Under the pieces are notes generated by a model. It had not been told where the DNA came from and did no database searches. It saw nothing but the letters and a program-made list of their open reading frames with translations. Source: Tenacibaculum sp. 1_MG-2023 (GTDB lineage Bacteria; Bacteroidota; Bacteroidia; Flavobacteriales; Flavobacteriaceae). From it: DNA of 64,000 bases. This document shows positions 43,995 through 54,195 of this stretch, in pieces. Location of the stretch: contig NZ_JAUORH010000010.1 of assembly GCF_030547425.1 (NCBI RefSeq), positions 61,524-125,523 on the forward strand. The letters are read 5' to 3'. Numbering within the stretch: the stretch's first letter is position 1; each line of letters opens with the position of its first letter. A program made the translations under genes and the position numbers.

Positions 43995-46900
43995 TTAGAA
44001 ACTAAACACATTGTCTCTTAAATTTTCATCACTTCTAGTTCCATAAGGATCTATCGCTATATACTTAGGTTTTTTGTTTACTATAAATCTAACTTGAGTA
44101 CGTTCTTTACTTAATTGTTTAGACTCATAGTGTAATACAGTATTATTGTCCTTTACAAGCGACGGATGCGTTGTAAAGATTCCTATTTTAATAGGCTCGT
44201 TAATACCTATTTCTTTAATATCTCCGTTTGATAGTGTTTCAAATCGTTTCGCTTTTATTGTGGCGATAACTTCATAGGTTCCATCAGGCAACTCCTTATA
44301 CGAACTTTTTTCTACAACTATATCGTAAGTTATTACCTTTTTAAACCAATCATTTACCAATTGGTGATATTCTTTGGGAGTAATTTTATATATTTCTTCA
44401 AGTAATTCTATAGTATGTGCTTTAGGAGAACTTTCAAATCTATGTCGATGTGTAATAGTTTTTAATATTTTATTTACTTGCTTCTCTCCTATCAAATCTC
44501 TTAATGCCATTAATACGGTATAAGCTTTACCATAAGAAATATACCCTTCATCTAATACTTTATAAATTGGAGGTTCAATGTTTTCACCAAATGCTCTTCC
44601 TAAAAAATATCTTCTTCGTGCATCTTCAGCTAACTCATATAAAACACCTTTTCCGTACATCTTTTCTAACACGACTGCTTCTGTATATTTCGCTAATCCT
44701 TCTACTAGTAAAGAACCACCCGCTACTGGCTTAGCTATTAATGTATGCCCCCACCATTGATGTGCTACTTCATGAATTGTTCTTTTAGCGACTAAATTAA
44801 AGGTATTTTCATCACGAACATCTGACAAGTATAAACGATCTTCTGTCATACTAATAACCCCTGGATGTGCAAATCCACCAAATCCCCAATGTGAAGGAAC
44901 TTCTGCGATTCGAACATGTTTAAAATTATACGTTCCAAAATTTTCTTGACAATATGCTAAGGTTTCTTTTGTACTTTTCTCTATTTCATCAATATTAAAA
45001 TCGTGACTAGCGTTGTAATATTGTTCTATAGAGATTCCATTATATATTGCTTTTCTAGTTGTATAATTTGCAGAAAAATAGGCTACTATAGGTAATATTT
45101 TTCCTTTTGATTTGTAGTGGTAATAGTTTCTATCTTTTTCTGACCAAGTTTTAATTAAATCTCCTGAACTTATGGCTATTTGGTCTTTATGTGTAGAAAC
45201 AACTGTTTCAAAACGCACTTTTTCAATTTTAATGTCTTCTAAGGCTATATGCACATCTGAGTTATCATCCTCATCTCTTTCTGGTAATCCTCTTTTTTTA
45301 CGTTCTGTTTTATCCAAAATTTCAAATCCAGAAGCATACCCTATAATAGGCTCAAAATTTCTAAAAGTTATATAGCTACCGTTATTAACAATACTTTTGT
45401 CTTCTTCATATCCTTTTAGTTCTTTTTCTATAACAAAAGTATAAGCTACAGAATCGTTGGGTTGGAGTTTCTCTTTAAATTCAAACACATAGGCTCCATG
45501 TATAGTATCTTTTGTTGATAAACGAGCTCTTTCTAAATGAATTTGTTTTATAGGTATTCGTTCAGTTATTAATAATTTAGATACTGCTTCATTATTTTTA
45601 TTTTTTAACACATAATTTGCCTTGACGGTATACTTTCTTTTCTTCGGAAAAATAGCTACTTCTGTTTTTTGAGAAACTGGATATAGCTTTTCTAACGTTT
45701 GATAATGCTTATACTTACGTTCGTAATCTTCACTAAGATTTAAGTTATCATCATTCGTATGATAATCTGAAAGAACATTGGTGTTGTAAAACACTAAGCT
45801 TCCTGCTCCAATAACTAACAAAGAAAAGCTTAAAAGCAATATCCTCTCTGTTAAGTTATAACCTTGCTTTAGTTGCTTTATTTTATACGAAAAACCTTTT
45901 ACCATTCCTCTATTCCAAACTTTAAAAGCTATTAAAACAAATAAGACTCCTATCCCTAGCCAATACAACCCTAAATGATTAAACTGTGTAGCATTGCTAT
46001 TATACGTAGTCATATCTCCCAAGGCTACTCTAGGCATAAAACCAATACTTGTTAAAGGGTGTTCTAAACCTAAAAGGTTAGCTTTCATACTTATTATAAC
46101 TAACAAACCAAAAGCTCCCATTCCTACATACTTACTTTTAGCTATACTATTTATAAACACGGCTAGCATAGCGTATATGATAAGCTGTAAACCATAATAA
46201 TAAAATACAGAAGCATACATACCAATGTTTATACTTTTAAAACCTAAACTAACTTGAAAAGTAATACACATAAATATTCCTAAAGCAATTAATAATATGG
46301 GTAATAATGATAAACTGATAAACTTAGCAGCAAAAAACACCCAATTTTTAGTTGGAGTTGCACCAATAATTAAATTAAAATTTACACTATGCTCTCTCCA
46401 TACAATCTCAGAACCGTAAAAAATTAGTAGCATGAGTCCAAAAAGTGTTAGCGGGCTTGTTATTAATTCTATTAATTGGTTAGTTAAAGGATATATACTT
46501 ACTCCATATTCACTTCCTTCAACAACAGTTGCATACAGCTCTGAAAAAACAATTAGTAACCACATAGCTACAATTACTAAAAAAGGTAAACTTTTAAACA
46601 CACTGTTTAGCTCTAAACGTACTAATGACAAAAGTCCTTTTATTTGTGCTGTAAAATTGTATGTTCCTTCTATTCCTTTATAGGGAGTTAGCTGTTTTAT
46701 ATTATTTTTTAATGTTTTTTGTTTCTTTACTTTCTTCGTAATTTTTCTAAAAGAAAACCTTTTATAGGTAAGGAACAATATTCCAAGAGAAAAAGCTATC
46801 CAAAGTATTCTATTCCATAAAAATAATCCTGAAAAAGAAAGTAACTGCGTATTCTTCTGATGAGCTGTCCAATACTGAGTTTGCTCAAAAAAAGCGGCTA

Positions 46901-47552
46901 CCCCAAAAGAGTCTACAATTGCTGCTACAGACATCATTTCTGGTGATGCTGGAACAGATTGTGCTAATAATGGTGAGTTTAAAAAGATAGAACTCACAAA
47001 ATATAACATGTAAATAAATACAGCACTTGCATAGGTGGCAATACTGCTCTTGGTAAGCGTGCTTACAGAGGATATTAAAGAAGTGCAGATAAAAATATTA
47101 GGTAACACTAAATACAACCATGGTTGTAGATAATTTAATAAATTAAAAGCTCCTAACCTTTCAGCATCCAAACCAGAAAAATAGTTTCCAAAAATATACC
47201 CAATAACAAAAGGAGAAAAAGCTATGACACTAAAGATTAAAGTCCCTAAAAAACGACTCCAAAAGTAATGATGTTTTGTTATAGGCGAACTATAAATTAA
47301 GCTTTCCATGTTGTGTTGCTTATCTCTTATGATAGCTGTTACTGCAAAAAACATGGTAATAAAAACACTACCTAATGTAAAAAGGCCTGTATGAAAATAC
47401 ACTTGATAAACGGAATTAAAGTTTACTCCAGTAGGCGCATAACCTTGACTTCCTGTAAAATATCCTAAACCTAAAAATAAGACTGCAAATATTGGGAAAG
47501 CTCTTTGTTTTAACTGATAGTAAATTTCAAATTGTAATAATTTCTTAAACAT
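43995..47552 (-). CDS. ABC transporter permease fused to an M1-family aminopeptidase
   Basis: A 1,185-residue membrane protein. The N-terminal half (to about residue 580) has roughly twelve hydrophobic segments in two ABC-2-like sets. The C-terminal half is an M1 gluzincin peptidase with GGFAHPGVISM (in place of GAMEN) and the zinc motif TIHEVAHQWWGH near residue 930, followed by LLVEGLAKYTE with the third ligand Glu. It lies 3 bp after its ATPase gene. The transported or cleaved substrate is unknown. Such fusions are known in Bacteroidota. Confidence 0.92.
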   Translation of the reverse strand: MFKKLLQFEIYYQLKQRAFPIFAVLFLGLGYFTGSQGYAPTGVNFNSVYQVYFHTGLFTLGSVFITMFFAVTAIIRDKQHNMESLIYSSPITKHHYFWSRFLGTLIFSVIAFSPFVIGYIFGNYFSGLDAERLGAFNLLNYLQPWLYLVLPNIFICTSLISSVSTLTKSSIATYASAVFIYMLYFVSSIFLNSPLLAQSVPASPEMMSVAAIVDSFGVAAFFEQTQYWTAHQKNTQLLSFSGLFLWNRILWIAFSLGILFLTYKRFSFRKITKKVKKQKTLKNNIKQLTPYKGIEGTYNFTAQIKGLLSLVRLELNSVFKSLPFLVIVAMWLLIVFSELYATVVEGSEYGVSIYPLTNQLIELITSPLTLFGLMLLIFYGSEIVWREHSVNFNLIIGATPTKNWVFFAAKFISLSLLPILLIALGIFMCITFQVSLGFKSINIGMYASVFYYYGLQLIIYAMLAVFINSIAKSKYVGMGAFGLLVIISMKANLLGLEHPLTSIGFMPRVALGDMTTYNSNATQFNHLGLYWLGIGVLFVLIAFKVWNRGMVKGFSYKIKQLKQGYNLTERILLLSFSLLVIGAGSLVFYNTNVLSDYHTNDDNLNLSEDYERKYKHYQTLEKLYPVSQKTEVAIFPKKRKYTVKANYVLKNKNNEAVSKLLITERIPIKQIHLERARLSTKDTIHGAYVFEFKEKLQPNDSVAYTFVIEKELKGYEEDKSIVNNGSYITFRNFEPIIGYASGFEILDKTERKKRGLPERDEDDNSDVHIALEDIKIEKVRFETVVSTHKDQIAISSGDLIKTWSEKDRNYYHYKSKGKILPIVAYFSANYTTRKAIYNGISIEQYYNASHDFNIDEIEKSTKETLAYCQENFGTYNFKHVRIAEVPSHWGFGGFAHPGVISMTEDRLYLSDVRDENTFNLVAKRTIHEVAHQWWGHTLIAKPVAGGSLLVEGLAKYTEAVVLEKMYGKGVLYELAEDARRRYFLGRAFGENIEPPIYKVLDEGYISYGKAYTVLMALRDLIGEKQVNKILKTITHRHRFESSPKAHTIELLEEIYKITPKEYHQLVNDWFKKVITYDIVVEKSSYKELPDGTYEVIATIKAKRFETLSNGDIKEIGINEPIKIGIFTTHPSLVKDNNTVLHYESKQLSKERTQVRFIVNKKPKYIAIDPYGTRSDENLRDNVFSF

Positions 47553-47555
47553 AGA

Positions 47556-48437
47556 TTAGGCGTTTTTTTGATGAAATAATGTAGCGAAATAGTAGTCTTC
47601 TAAGTTTGGATTGATTCTTTCAAATCCATTAGATAAAGTGGCTTCTGAGAAGACTCTTATTTGTGTTTCTCCTGATACTAATTTGGTTGAAATAACATCA
47701 TAGGCCTTTTTGTAATGTTCAATATCACTTTTAGCAATAATTTTAGTCCAAATACTATCTTGTATGCCGGCTACTAGTTCTCTTGGATTTCCTTGAGAAA
47801 TAATCTGTCCTTCTGATAGAATTGCCATTTTAGTACATAAGTTTCTAACGTCTTCTACTATGTGAGTAGATAAAATAACAATTACGTTCTCTCCTATTTC
47901 ACTTAAAAGGTTTAAAAATCGATTGCTTTCCTCAGGGTCTAATCCTGCTGTCGGTTCATCAACAATAATTAGTTTTGGATTTGCTAATAAAGCTTGCGCA
48001 ATTCCAAAACGCTGCCGCATTCCTCCTGAAAATGTATGTACCGATTTCTTCCTGTGCTGGTAAAGATTTACTTGCTGCAATAAAGAGGTTACTTGGTTTT
48101 TACGCGTTGTATTGTTTGTAACTCCCTTCAAAATAGCTAAATGGTCTAACAATTTTTCAGCTGATATTTTAGGGTACACACCAAACTCTTGTGGTAAATA
48201 ACCCAAATCTTTTCTTATTTCATGAGGAGTATTAATAATATCACAGTCATTAAATACAATTTCTCCAGAAGAAGGCTCTTTTAAAGAAGCTATGGTACGC
48301 ATTAAAGAAGATTTTCCTGCTCCGTTAGCACCTAACAAACCAAACATTCCGTTTGAAATATGTAAGTTTATTCCGTTTAATGCTTTAACTCCATTAGGAT
48401 ATGTTTTAGTAAGATTAGTTATAGTTAATGTATTCAT
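47556..48437 (-). CDS. ABC transporter ATP-binding protein
   Basis: A 293-residue ATPase with Walker A LLGANGAGKSSLMR near residue 37, Q-loop LPQEFGVYP, signature FSGGMRQRFGIAQ near 140 and Walker B LIIVDEPTAGLDPEE followed by the switch His in LSTHIVED. It partners the permease-M1 fusion immediately downstream. It is divergent from the histidine-kinase gene at 48645, which may sense the same condition, but no link is shown. Confidence 0.95.
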   Translation of the reverse strand: MNTLTITNLTKTYPNGVKALNGINLHISNGMFGLLGANGAGKSSLMRTIASLKEPSSGEIVFNDCDIINTPHEIRKDLGYLPQEFGVYPKISAEKLLDHLAILKGVTNNTTRKNQVTSLLQQVNLYQHRKKSVHTFSGGMRQRFGIAQALLANPKLIIVDEPTAGLDPEESNRFLNLLSEIGENVIVILSTHIVEDVRNLCTKMAILSEGQIISQGNPRELVAGIQDSIWTKIIAKSDIEHYKKAYDVISTKLVSGETQIRVFSEATLSNGFERINPNLEDYYFATLFHQKNA

Positions 48438-48644
48438 ATGAGATTCGTTTTTTGTTTACAACAAATCTCTAGTATCTTCCTTTCCGTATAAATTAAATAT
48501 GATATACCTTGCTGTTTTTAGCATACATAGTACTCTTTTAATTGTTAACTTATGTTTGACTAAAAAAACTACCTATTGATATTAAAAATGATAGTGTTTA
48601 TCAATATAATTGTGAGAACAGTTTTACATGAGTAATTTTGGTGT

Positions 48645-49775
48645 ATGATTGATTTTTTTAAGAAGTACAACGCCTTCCTTATTGGTTTTCTAGTTATAAT
48701 TCCATTATTCATCTTATTGGATTACATAAATGTTCTAAATATTCCGAGAGACCAACCAGGTGAAGTTATTGTGATTACTGTCTTTTGGGCATTAGTTATA
48801 GGCTTGCCTTTACATAATTATCAGTATTTAAAAGAAAAAAAGAAAGCTGTAATAGGTATTACTGCTCTGTTTGTATTGCTTTTTATTACAGTCTTGATTG
48901 ATTCTTTTATGAAACTCCCAGACAACCCTATCACCTTCATTTTATTAATAGTATTTTGGTGTGGACTTGTCTATTTTTTAGTGCCTAACTTCATAAAAAA
49001 ATACTGGAAGTTTATAACACTTCTATACACTCCGTTACTCTTATACTTTTTTTATCTACGATTATTTTCTGGTGATTTAGAAGCTTATTTAAAAGTTAAG
49101 CAAGAAACACCTTTCTATATTTTTTTCTTACCTATTCCTATTTTCTTTTTTCTTTGGGTTTTTGAACAATGGAAATGGGTACAAGAGTTAAAAAAAGAAA
49201 AATCTAAAACTGAATTATCACTATTAAAAACACAAATAAATCCGCATTTTTTCTTCAACACATTAAATAACTTGTACGCACTTACAGTAAAAAATTCCCC
49301 TCAAGCACCAGAAGTTATTTTAAAGTTATCTGACATGATGCGCTATACCATTTACGATGGAGAAAAAGAAACTGTAAAAATTTCAGAAGAAATAGAATAC
49401 TTAAATAATTACATCGAACTACATAAAATCCGATATAAAAAGTCTGTAGAGATTACTTTTAATCACGACATCGATACCTCTTTAAACATTCCTCCCTTAT
49501 TGTATATTATTTTACTAGAAAATGCCTTTAAACATGGTATAGAAACACTTGCTGAAAATGCTTTTATACATATTAATTTATACGAAGATGCTCATTTTAT
49601 TTACTTTGATATAGAAAACAATTTTGATCCTGGTGAACTCAATAATTCTAAAGGAATTGGATTACAAAACCTAAAACGAAGATTATCTTTGCTATACAAG
49701 CAACAACATGAACTAAGTATTAGTTCCACAAATAACATTTACAAAACACTGTTAAAAACTCCTAAGCATGCTTAA
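48645..49775 (+). CDS. LytS/YehU-type sensor histidine kinase
   Basis: A 376-residue membrane kinase. About six hydrophobic segments occupy residues 11-175. The His_kinase domain follows, with the phospho-acceptor in LKTQINPHFFFNTLNNLYAL near residue 205, then IPPLLYIILLENAFKHGIE (N box) and KGIGLQNLKRRLSLLY (G box). The response regulator gene overlaps its end by 8 bp. The signal is unknown. Confidence 0.93.
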   Translation: MIDFFKKYNAFLIGFLVIIPLFILLDYINVLNIPRDQPGEVIVITVFWALVIGLPLHNYQYLKEKKKAVIGITALFVLLFITVLIDSFMKLPDNPITFILLIVFWCGLVYFLVPNFIKKYWKFITLLYTPLLLYFFYLRLFSGDLEAYLKVKQETPFYIFFLPIPIFFFLWVFEQWKWVQELKKEKSKTELSLLKTQINPHFFFNTLNNLYALTVKNSPQAPEVILKLSDMMRYTIYDGEKETVKISEEIEYLNNYIELHKIRYKKSVEITFNHDIDTSLNIPPLLYIILLENAFKHGIETLAENAFIHINLYEDAHFIYFDIENNFDPGELNNSKGIGLQNLKRRLSLLYKQQHELSISSTNNIYKTLLKTPKHA

Positions 49776-50469
49776 ATATATAATTATTGATGATGAACCT
49801 TTAGCGCATGAAATCATTACCGAGTTTTGCAGCATGCTACCGCATGTACAGTTGGAAAAAAGTTGTTACAATGCTATGGAAGCAATGCAGTTTTTAAACA
49901 AGCATACAGTTGATTTTATGTTTTTGGATATCAACATGCCAAAGTTAAAGGGATTAGACTTTTTAAAGACCTTCTCAACCCCACCTAAAACCATCATTAC
50001 AACTGCTTATAAAGAGTATGCTATCGAAGGCTTTGAGTTAAATTTTGTAGATTACCTTTTAAAACCTTTTAGTTTTGATAGGCTGGTAAAAGCAGTAAAT
50101 AAAGTGTCTAATATATCATCAGAAAAAATCATTCACAAAAAAATAATAAACACAAATCAAACAAATACTCGATTTTTTATCAAAGGAGACAAAAAACACC
50201 ATCAAATTGATTTAAGTGATTTGTTATTTATAGAAGCTTACGGAAACTATACGAAGCTATTTTTAGCCGATGAAATGATTGTAAGCCACGAAAAGATTTC
50301 TCATTATGAATCGATGTTAGATACTACTCTCTTTTTAAGAGTACATAAATCATTTATTGTTGCTATAGATAAAATAAAGTTTATAGAAGGTAATCGTATT
50401 ATAATTCATGAACATAAGGTTCCTATTGGTCAAACCTATAAAAGCACCGTTGGTAAGCTCTACAATTAG
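49768..50469 (+). CDS. LytTR-family response regulator
   Basis: A 233-residue regulator. The receiver domain has IIDDEPLAHEI (acidic pair), the phospho-acceptor Asp in FMFLDINMPKLKG near residue 54, the Thr in KTIITTAYKEYA and the Lys in DYLLKPFSFDRL. The C-terminal LytTR DNA-binding domain (about 130-233) shows FIEAYGNYTKLFLAD, FLRVHKSFIVAIDKI and IPIGQTYK-like residues. It forms a two-component pair with the kinase gene it overlaps. Confidence 0.94.
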   Translation: MLKYIIIDDEPLAHEIITEFCSMLPHVQLEKSCYNAMEAMQFLNKHTVDFMFLDINMPKLKGLDFLKTFSTPPKTIITTAYKEYAIEGFELNFVDYLLKPFSFDRLVKAVNKVSNISSEKIIHKKIINTNQTNTRFFIKGDKKHHQIDLSDLLFIEAYGNYTKLFLADEMIVSHEKISHYESMLDTTLFLRVHKSFIVAIDKIKFIEGNRIIIHEHKVPIGQTYKSTVGKLYN

Positions 50470-50535
50470 GAGCAATTTTATTTTTTATTTATCTCTTTTA
50501 TTTTCATAGATTTATGCATCATCAAAACTAATTAC

Positions 50536-52308
50536 ATGCATATATCTTCAAAAGTTACACGCCTTTTTGATTTTCCATACCATCAATTACAAAACTATCC
50601 GCAACAAGATTGCTTAGTTTCAAAAGAGAATAATGAATGGAAAAGTATTTCAACTCAAAAATACATTGAAGATGCCAATACAATAAGTAAAGCTTTATTA
50701 AATCTTGGAGTAAACCCAGGAGATAAAATAGCAGTAATTACTTCTGTAAATCAACCAAAATGGCATTTGCTAGATATTGGAGTTATGCAAATTGGTGCAG
50801 TAAACGTTCCTTTATATCCTACTTTTTCAGAAAAAGATTACGCTTATATCTTAAACCATTCCGATAGTATGTATTGTTTTGTTTCTGATGATGAACTCTA
50901 CCAAAAAGTAATCAAAGTTCAAGGGCAAACACAGCTTAAAAAAGTATTTACTTTTGAAGAACTAGAGACAAACTATGGATGGAACTCTTTTCTAAGCCTT
51001 GGTAAAGATGAAACCCATCAAACAACAGTGAATGAATTAAAAAAAACTATAAAACCATCTGACTTAGCTACAATTATCTATACCTCGGGTACTACTGGAA
51101 CTCCAAAAGGGGTTATGCTTTCACACCATAACATTGTTAGTAATGTTTTTGCTGTTGGAAAAAGGCTCAATTTACAAGGAAATCAGAAAAGAGTAATAAG
51201 CTACCTTCCTATTTGCCACATCTTCGAGCGTGCGGCTTCGTACTATTGTCAATATATGGGCTTTGAAATTCATTTTGCTGAGAGTATTGATAAAGTTGGG
51301 GAGAATTTACGCGAAATAAAACCTCATTTTATGGCTGTAGTTCCTCGATTGTTAGAAAAGGTTTTTGACAAAATCATTGATAAAGGAAGTAACTTAACTG
51401 GCTTAAAAAAACGATTGTTCTTTTGGGCATTACAGTTAAGTGAACAATACAAACCTTATAAAGAAAATGGTTGGTGGTATGAGTTCAAACTCTCCATAGC
51501 ACGCAAACTCATTTTTTCTAAATGGAAAGAAGCTTTAGGAGGTCATTTAGAATTTATGTTAGCAGGAAGTGCTCCAACACAAGCTAGACTAGTAAGAATA
51601 TTTACAGCAGCAGAAATCCCTGTTTTTGAAGGTTACGGGCTTACCGAAACCTCTCCTGCTATCTCTGTTACTGATATGCGAAATAATAATTTTAAAATAG
51701 GAACTGTTGGAAAAGTAATTGAAAATGTAACCGTAAAAATAGCTGAAGATGGAGAAATCTTAGTTAACGGTCCAAACGTAATGATGGGCTATTACAAATC
51801 TCCGAAAAAAACTAGTGAGTCAATTGTAGATAACTACTTTCATACAGGAGATATTGGAGAACTAGATAATGAAGGCTTTTTAAAGATTACAGATAGAAAA
51901 AAAGAAATCTTTAAAACCTCTGGAGGGAAATACATAGCTCCTGCTATTTTAGAAAATGAGCTAAAAAAATCTCGTTTTATAGAACAAGTTATGGTGATAG
52001 GTGAAGGAGAAAAAATGCCCGCTGCACTTATTCAAGTAGCTTCAGAGTTTGTTCAAGAATGGTCAAAAAGACATAATCATACAATAACGGATATTGCTTC
52101 GGATGAAAAACTCATCAAAAGAATTCAAAAAGAAATCGACTTTTGTAACGAAAAGTTTGGCAAATGGGAACAAATAAAGCGTTTTGAAATTACCTCTGAT
52201 GAATGGACGACAAATTCAGGACATTTAACTCCGACATTGAAAATGAGACGAAAAATTATCTTAGAAAAATATAACAGTTTACATCAAAAAATATATAATC
52301 CTCAATAA
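50536..52308 (+). CDS. Long-chain acyl-CoA ligase (AMP-forming), copy 1
   Basis: A 590-residue adenylate-forming enzyme with P-loop IYTSGTTGTPKGVMLSHHN near residue 182, the FEGYGLTETSPAIS motif near 365, the hinge FHTGDIGELDNEGFLKITDRKKE near 430 and the catalytic Lys region FKTSGGKYIAP. It activates fatty acids as CoA thioesters. It is followed 72 bp later by a close paralogue of the same length, probably by tandem duplication. Chain-length preference cannot be inferred. Confidence 0.92.
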   Translation: MHISSKVTRLFDFPYHQLQNYPQQDCLVSKENNEWKSISTQKYIEDANTISKALLNLGVNPGDKIAVITSVNQPKWHLLDIGVMQIGAVNVPLYPTFSEKDYAYILNHSDSMYCFVSDDELYQKVIKVQGQTQLKKVFTFEELETNYGWNSFLSLGKDETHQTTVNELKKTIKPSDLATIIYTSGTTGTPKGVMLSHHNIVSNVFAVGKRLNLQGNQKRVISYLPICHIFERAASYYCQYMGFEIHFAESIDKVGENLREIKPHFMAVVPRLLEKVFDKIIDKGSNLTGLKKRLFFWALQLSEQYKPYKENGWWYEFKLSIARKLIFSKWKEALGGHLEFMLAGSAPTQARLVRIFTAAEIPVFEGYGLTETSPAISVTDMRNNNFKIGTVGKVIENVTVKIAEDGEILVNGPNVMMGYYKSPKKTSESIVDNYFHTGDIGELDNEGFLKITDRKKEIFKTSGGKYIAPAILENELKKSRFIEQVMVIGEGEKMPAALIQVASEFVQEWSKRHNHTITDIASDEKLIKRIQKEIDFCNEKFGKWEQIKRFEITSDEWTTNSGHLTPTLKMRRKIILEKYNSLHQKIYNPQ

Positions 52309-52380
52309 ATCAACCAGTAAACTACAACTTGTGCAATCGGGGTATTTTTCATACTTTGCAAAGCCCAAAAATTTGAACAT

Positions 52381-54153
52381 ATGTCGATTGAAATTACTCG
52401 TCTATTTGACTTTCCTTATTATCAACAAGAAAAATATAATTTAGAAAAAGCATTTATCACTAAATACAATGGTGAATGGCAATCTATATCAACAAATGAA
52501 TATATAAAAAAAGCCAACGCTATAAGTAGAGGTTTATTACGATTAGGAGTACAACCTAATGATAAAGTTGCTGTAATTTCAACTAACAATAGAACTGAAT
52601 GGAATATTTGTGATATCGGAATATTACAAACAGGAGCTCAAAATGTTCCAATCTATCCAACTATTTCTAAAGAAGATTACGAATATATCTTAAATCATTC
52701 TGAAGCGACTTATTGTTTTGTTTCTGATGAAACCATCTTAGAAAAGCTAAACCAAATAAAAGGAAACACAAAGCTTAAAGGAATTTTTACTTTTGATGAC
52801 ATCCAAGGAGAAAAAAGCTGGCAAGAAATTTTAACCTTAGGTGAAGATGAAAGCAATCAAAATGAAGTTGAAGAGCGTAAAAATGCTATTACAACTGATG
52901 ATTTAGCCACCCTGATTTATACTTCTGGAACAACAGGACGTCCTAAAGGAGTTATGTTAAGTCATAAAAATGTAGTTTCAAATGTATTAAGCAGTGAAAA
53001 ACGTGTTCCGTTAGAATACGGTCAAGGTAGAGCTCTAAGCTTCTTACCTGTTTGTCACATTTTTGAACGTATGATTTTGTATTTATATCAATACTGTGGT
53101 ATTTCTATTTATTTTGCTGAGGCTATTGATAAGTTGAGTGAGAATGCTCAAGAAATCAAACCACATGTAATGACTGCCGTTCCAAGACTGTATGAAAAAA
53201 TTTACGATAAAATTTATGCTAAAGGAGCTGAATTAACAGGAGTTAAAAAGAAATTATTCTTTTGGGCTATAGAATTAGGTTTACAATATGAACCATATGG
53301 AGCAAATGGCTGGTGGTACGAAAAGAAATTAAGCATTGCCCGCAAACTTATTTTCTCTAAATGGCAAGCTGCCTTAGGCGGAGAATTAAAAATAATGGTT
53401 TCAGGTTCCGCCGCATTACAACCACGTTTAACTAGAGTCTTTACAGCTGCTGGAATGCCTGTAATGGAAGGTTATGGTCTTACTGAGACCTCTCCTGTAA
53501 TTGCTGTAAATGATATGCGTGATGGTGGTTTTAGGTTAGGAACCGTTGGTAGACTTATTGAAGGTGTTGAGGTTAAAATTGCTGATACTGGAGAAATTTT
53601 AGCCAGAGGTCCTAATATAATGATGGGCTACTATAAAGATCCTGAAAAAACTGCAGAAGCATTACAAAATGGATATTTCCATACAGGTGATAAAGGTGAA
53701 TTAAGTGAAGATGGATTTTTAAAAATTACTGGACGTACCAAAGAAATGTTTAAAACCTCTGGAGGTAAATATATCATTCCACCATTATTAGAAGGCCAGC
53801 TAAAACAATCTCGTTTTATAGAACAAGTAATGGTTATTGGTGAAGGTGAAAAAATGGCATCAGCTTTTATTCAACCAAACTTCGAATTTGTACGTGAATG
53901 GGCGCAAAGACACAATGTTACTTTAGGTGACAATAAAGATTTAGTAGGTAATCCTAAAGTAATAGAACGTATTCAGGAAGAAGTAGATTATGCCAATACA
54001 AAATTTGGGAAATGGGAAACTATTAAAAAGTTTGAATTAACACCAGAAGAATGGTCTATTGATAGTGGTCACCTTACACCTACGATGAAAATGAAACGAA
54101 AAATAATAAAAGATATTTACAAAGACTTATACGATAAGATTTACAGACAGTAA
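52381..54153 (+). CDS. Long-chain acyl-CoA ligase (AMP-forming), copy 2
   Basis: A 590-residue paralogue of the preceding gene, with IYTSGTTGRPKGVMLSHKN, MEGYGLTETSPVIAVND, the hinge FHTGDKGELSEDGFLKITGR and FKTSGGKYIIP. The two proteins keep the same ends (KLSIARKLIFSKW and HLTPT.KM.RKII), so they likely share substrate class. A TACTTTG near 52354 may be a separate promoter. A terminator follows. Confidence 0.92.
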   Translation: MSIEITRLFDFPYYQQEKYNLEKAFITKYNGEWQSISTNEYIKKANAISRGLLRLGVQPNDKVAVISTNNRTEWNICDIGILQTGAQNVPIYPTISKEDYEYILNHSEATYCFVSDETILEKLNQIKGNTKLKGIFTFDDIQGEKSWQEILTLGEDESNQNEVEERKNAITTDDLATLIYTSGTTGRPKGVMLSHKNVVSNVLSSEKRVPLEYGQGRALSFLPVCHIFERMILYLYQYCGISIYFAEAIDKLSENAQEIKPHVMTAVPRLYEKIYDKIYAKGAELTGVKKKLFFWAIELGLQYEPYGANGWWYEKKLSIARKLIFSKWQAALGGELKIMVSGSAALQPRLTRVFTAAGMPVMEGYGLTETSPVIAVNDMRDGGFRLGTVGRLIEGVEVKIADTGEILARGPNIMMGYYKDPEKTAEALQNGYFHTGDKGELSEDGFLKITGRTKEMFKTSGGKYIIPPLLEGQLKQSRFIEQVMVIGEGEKMASAFIQPNFEFVREWAQRHNVTLGDNKDLVGNPKVIERIQEEVDYANTKFGKWETIKKFELTPEEWSIDSGHLTPTMKMKRKIIKDIYKDLYDKIYRQ

Positions 54154-54160
54154 TCGTTTA

Positions 54161-54190
54161 AAGTGTTGTGAAAGCAACACTTTTTTCTTT
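54161..54190 (+). terminator. Terminator of the second acyl-CoA ligase gene
   Basis: AAGTGTTG and CAACACTT pair around TGAAAG, then a T-rich run. The next ATG is at 54196. Confidence 0.8.
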
Positions 54191-54195
54191 TTAAC

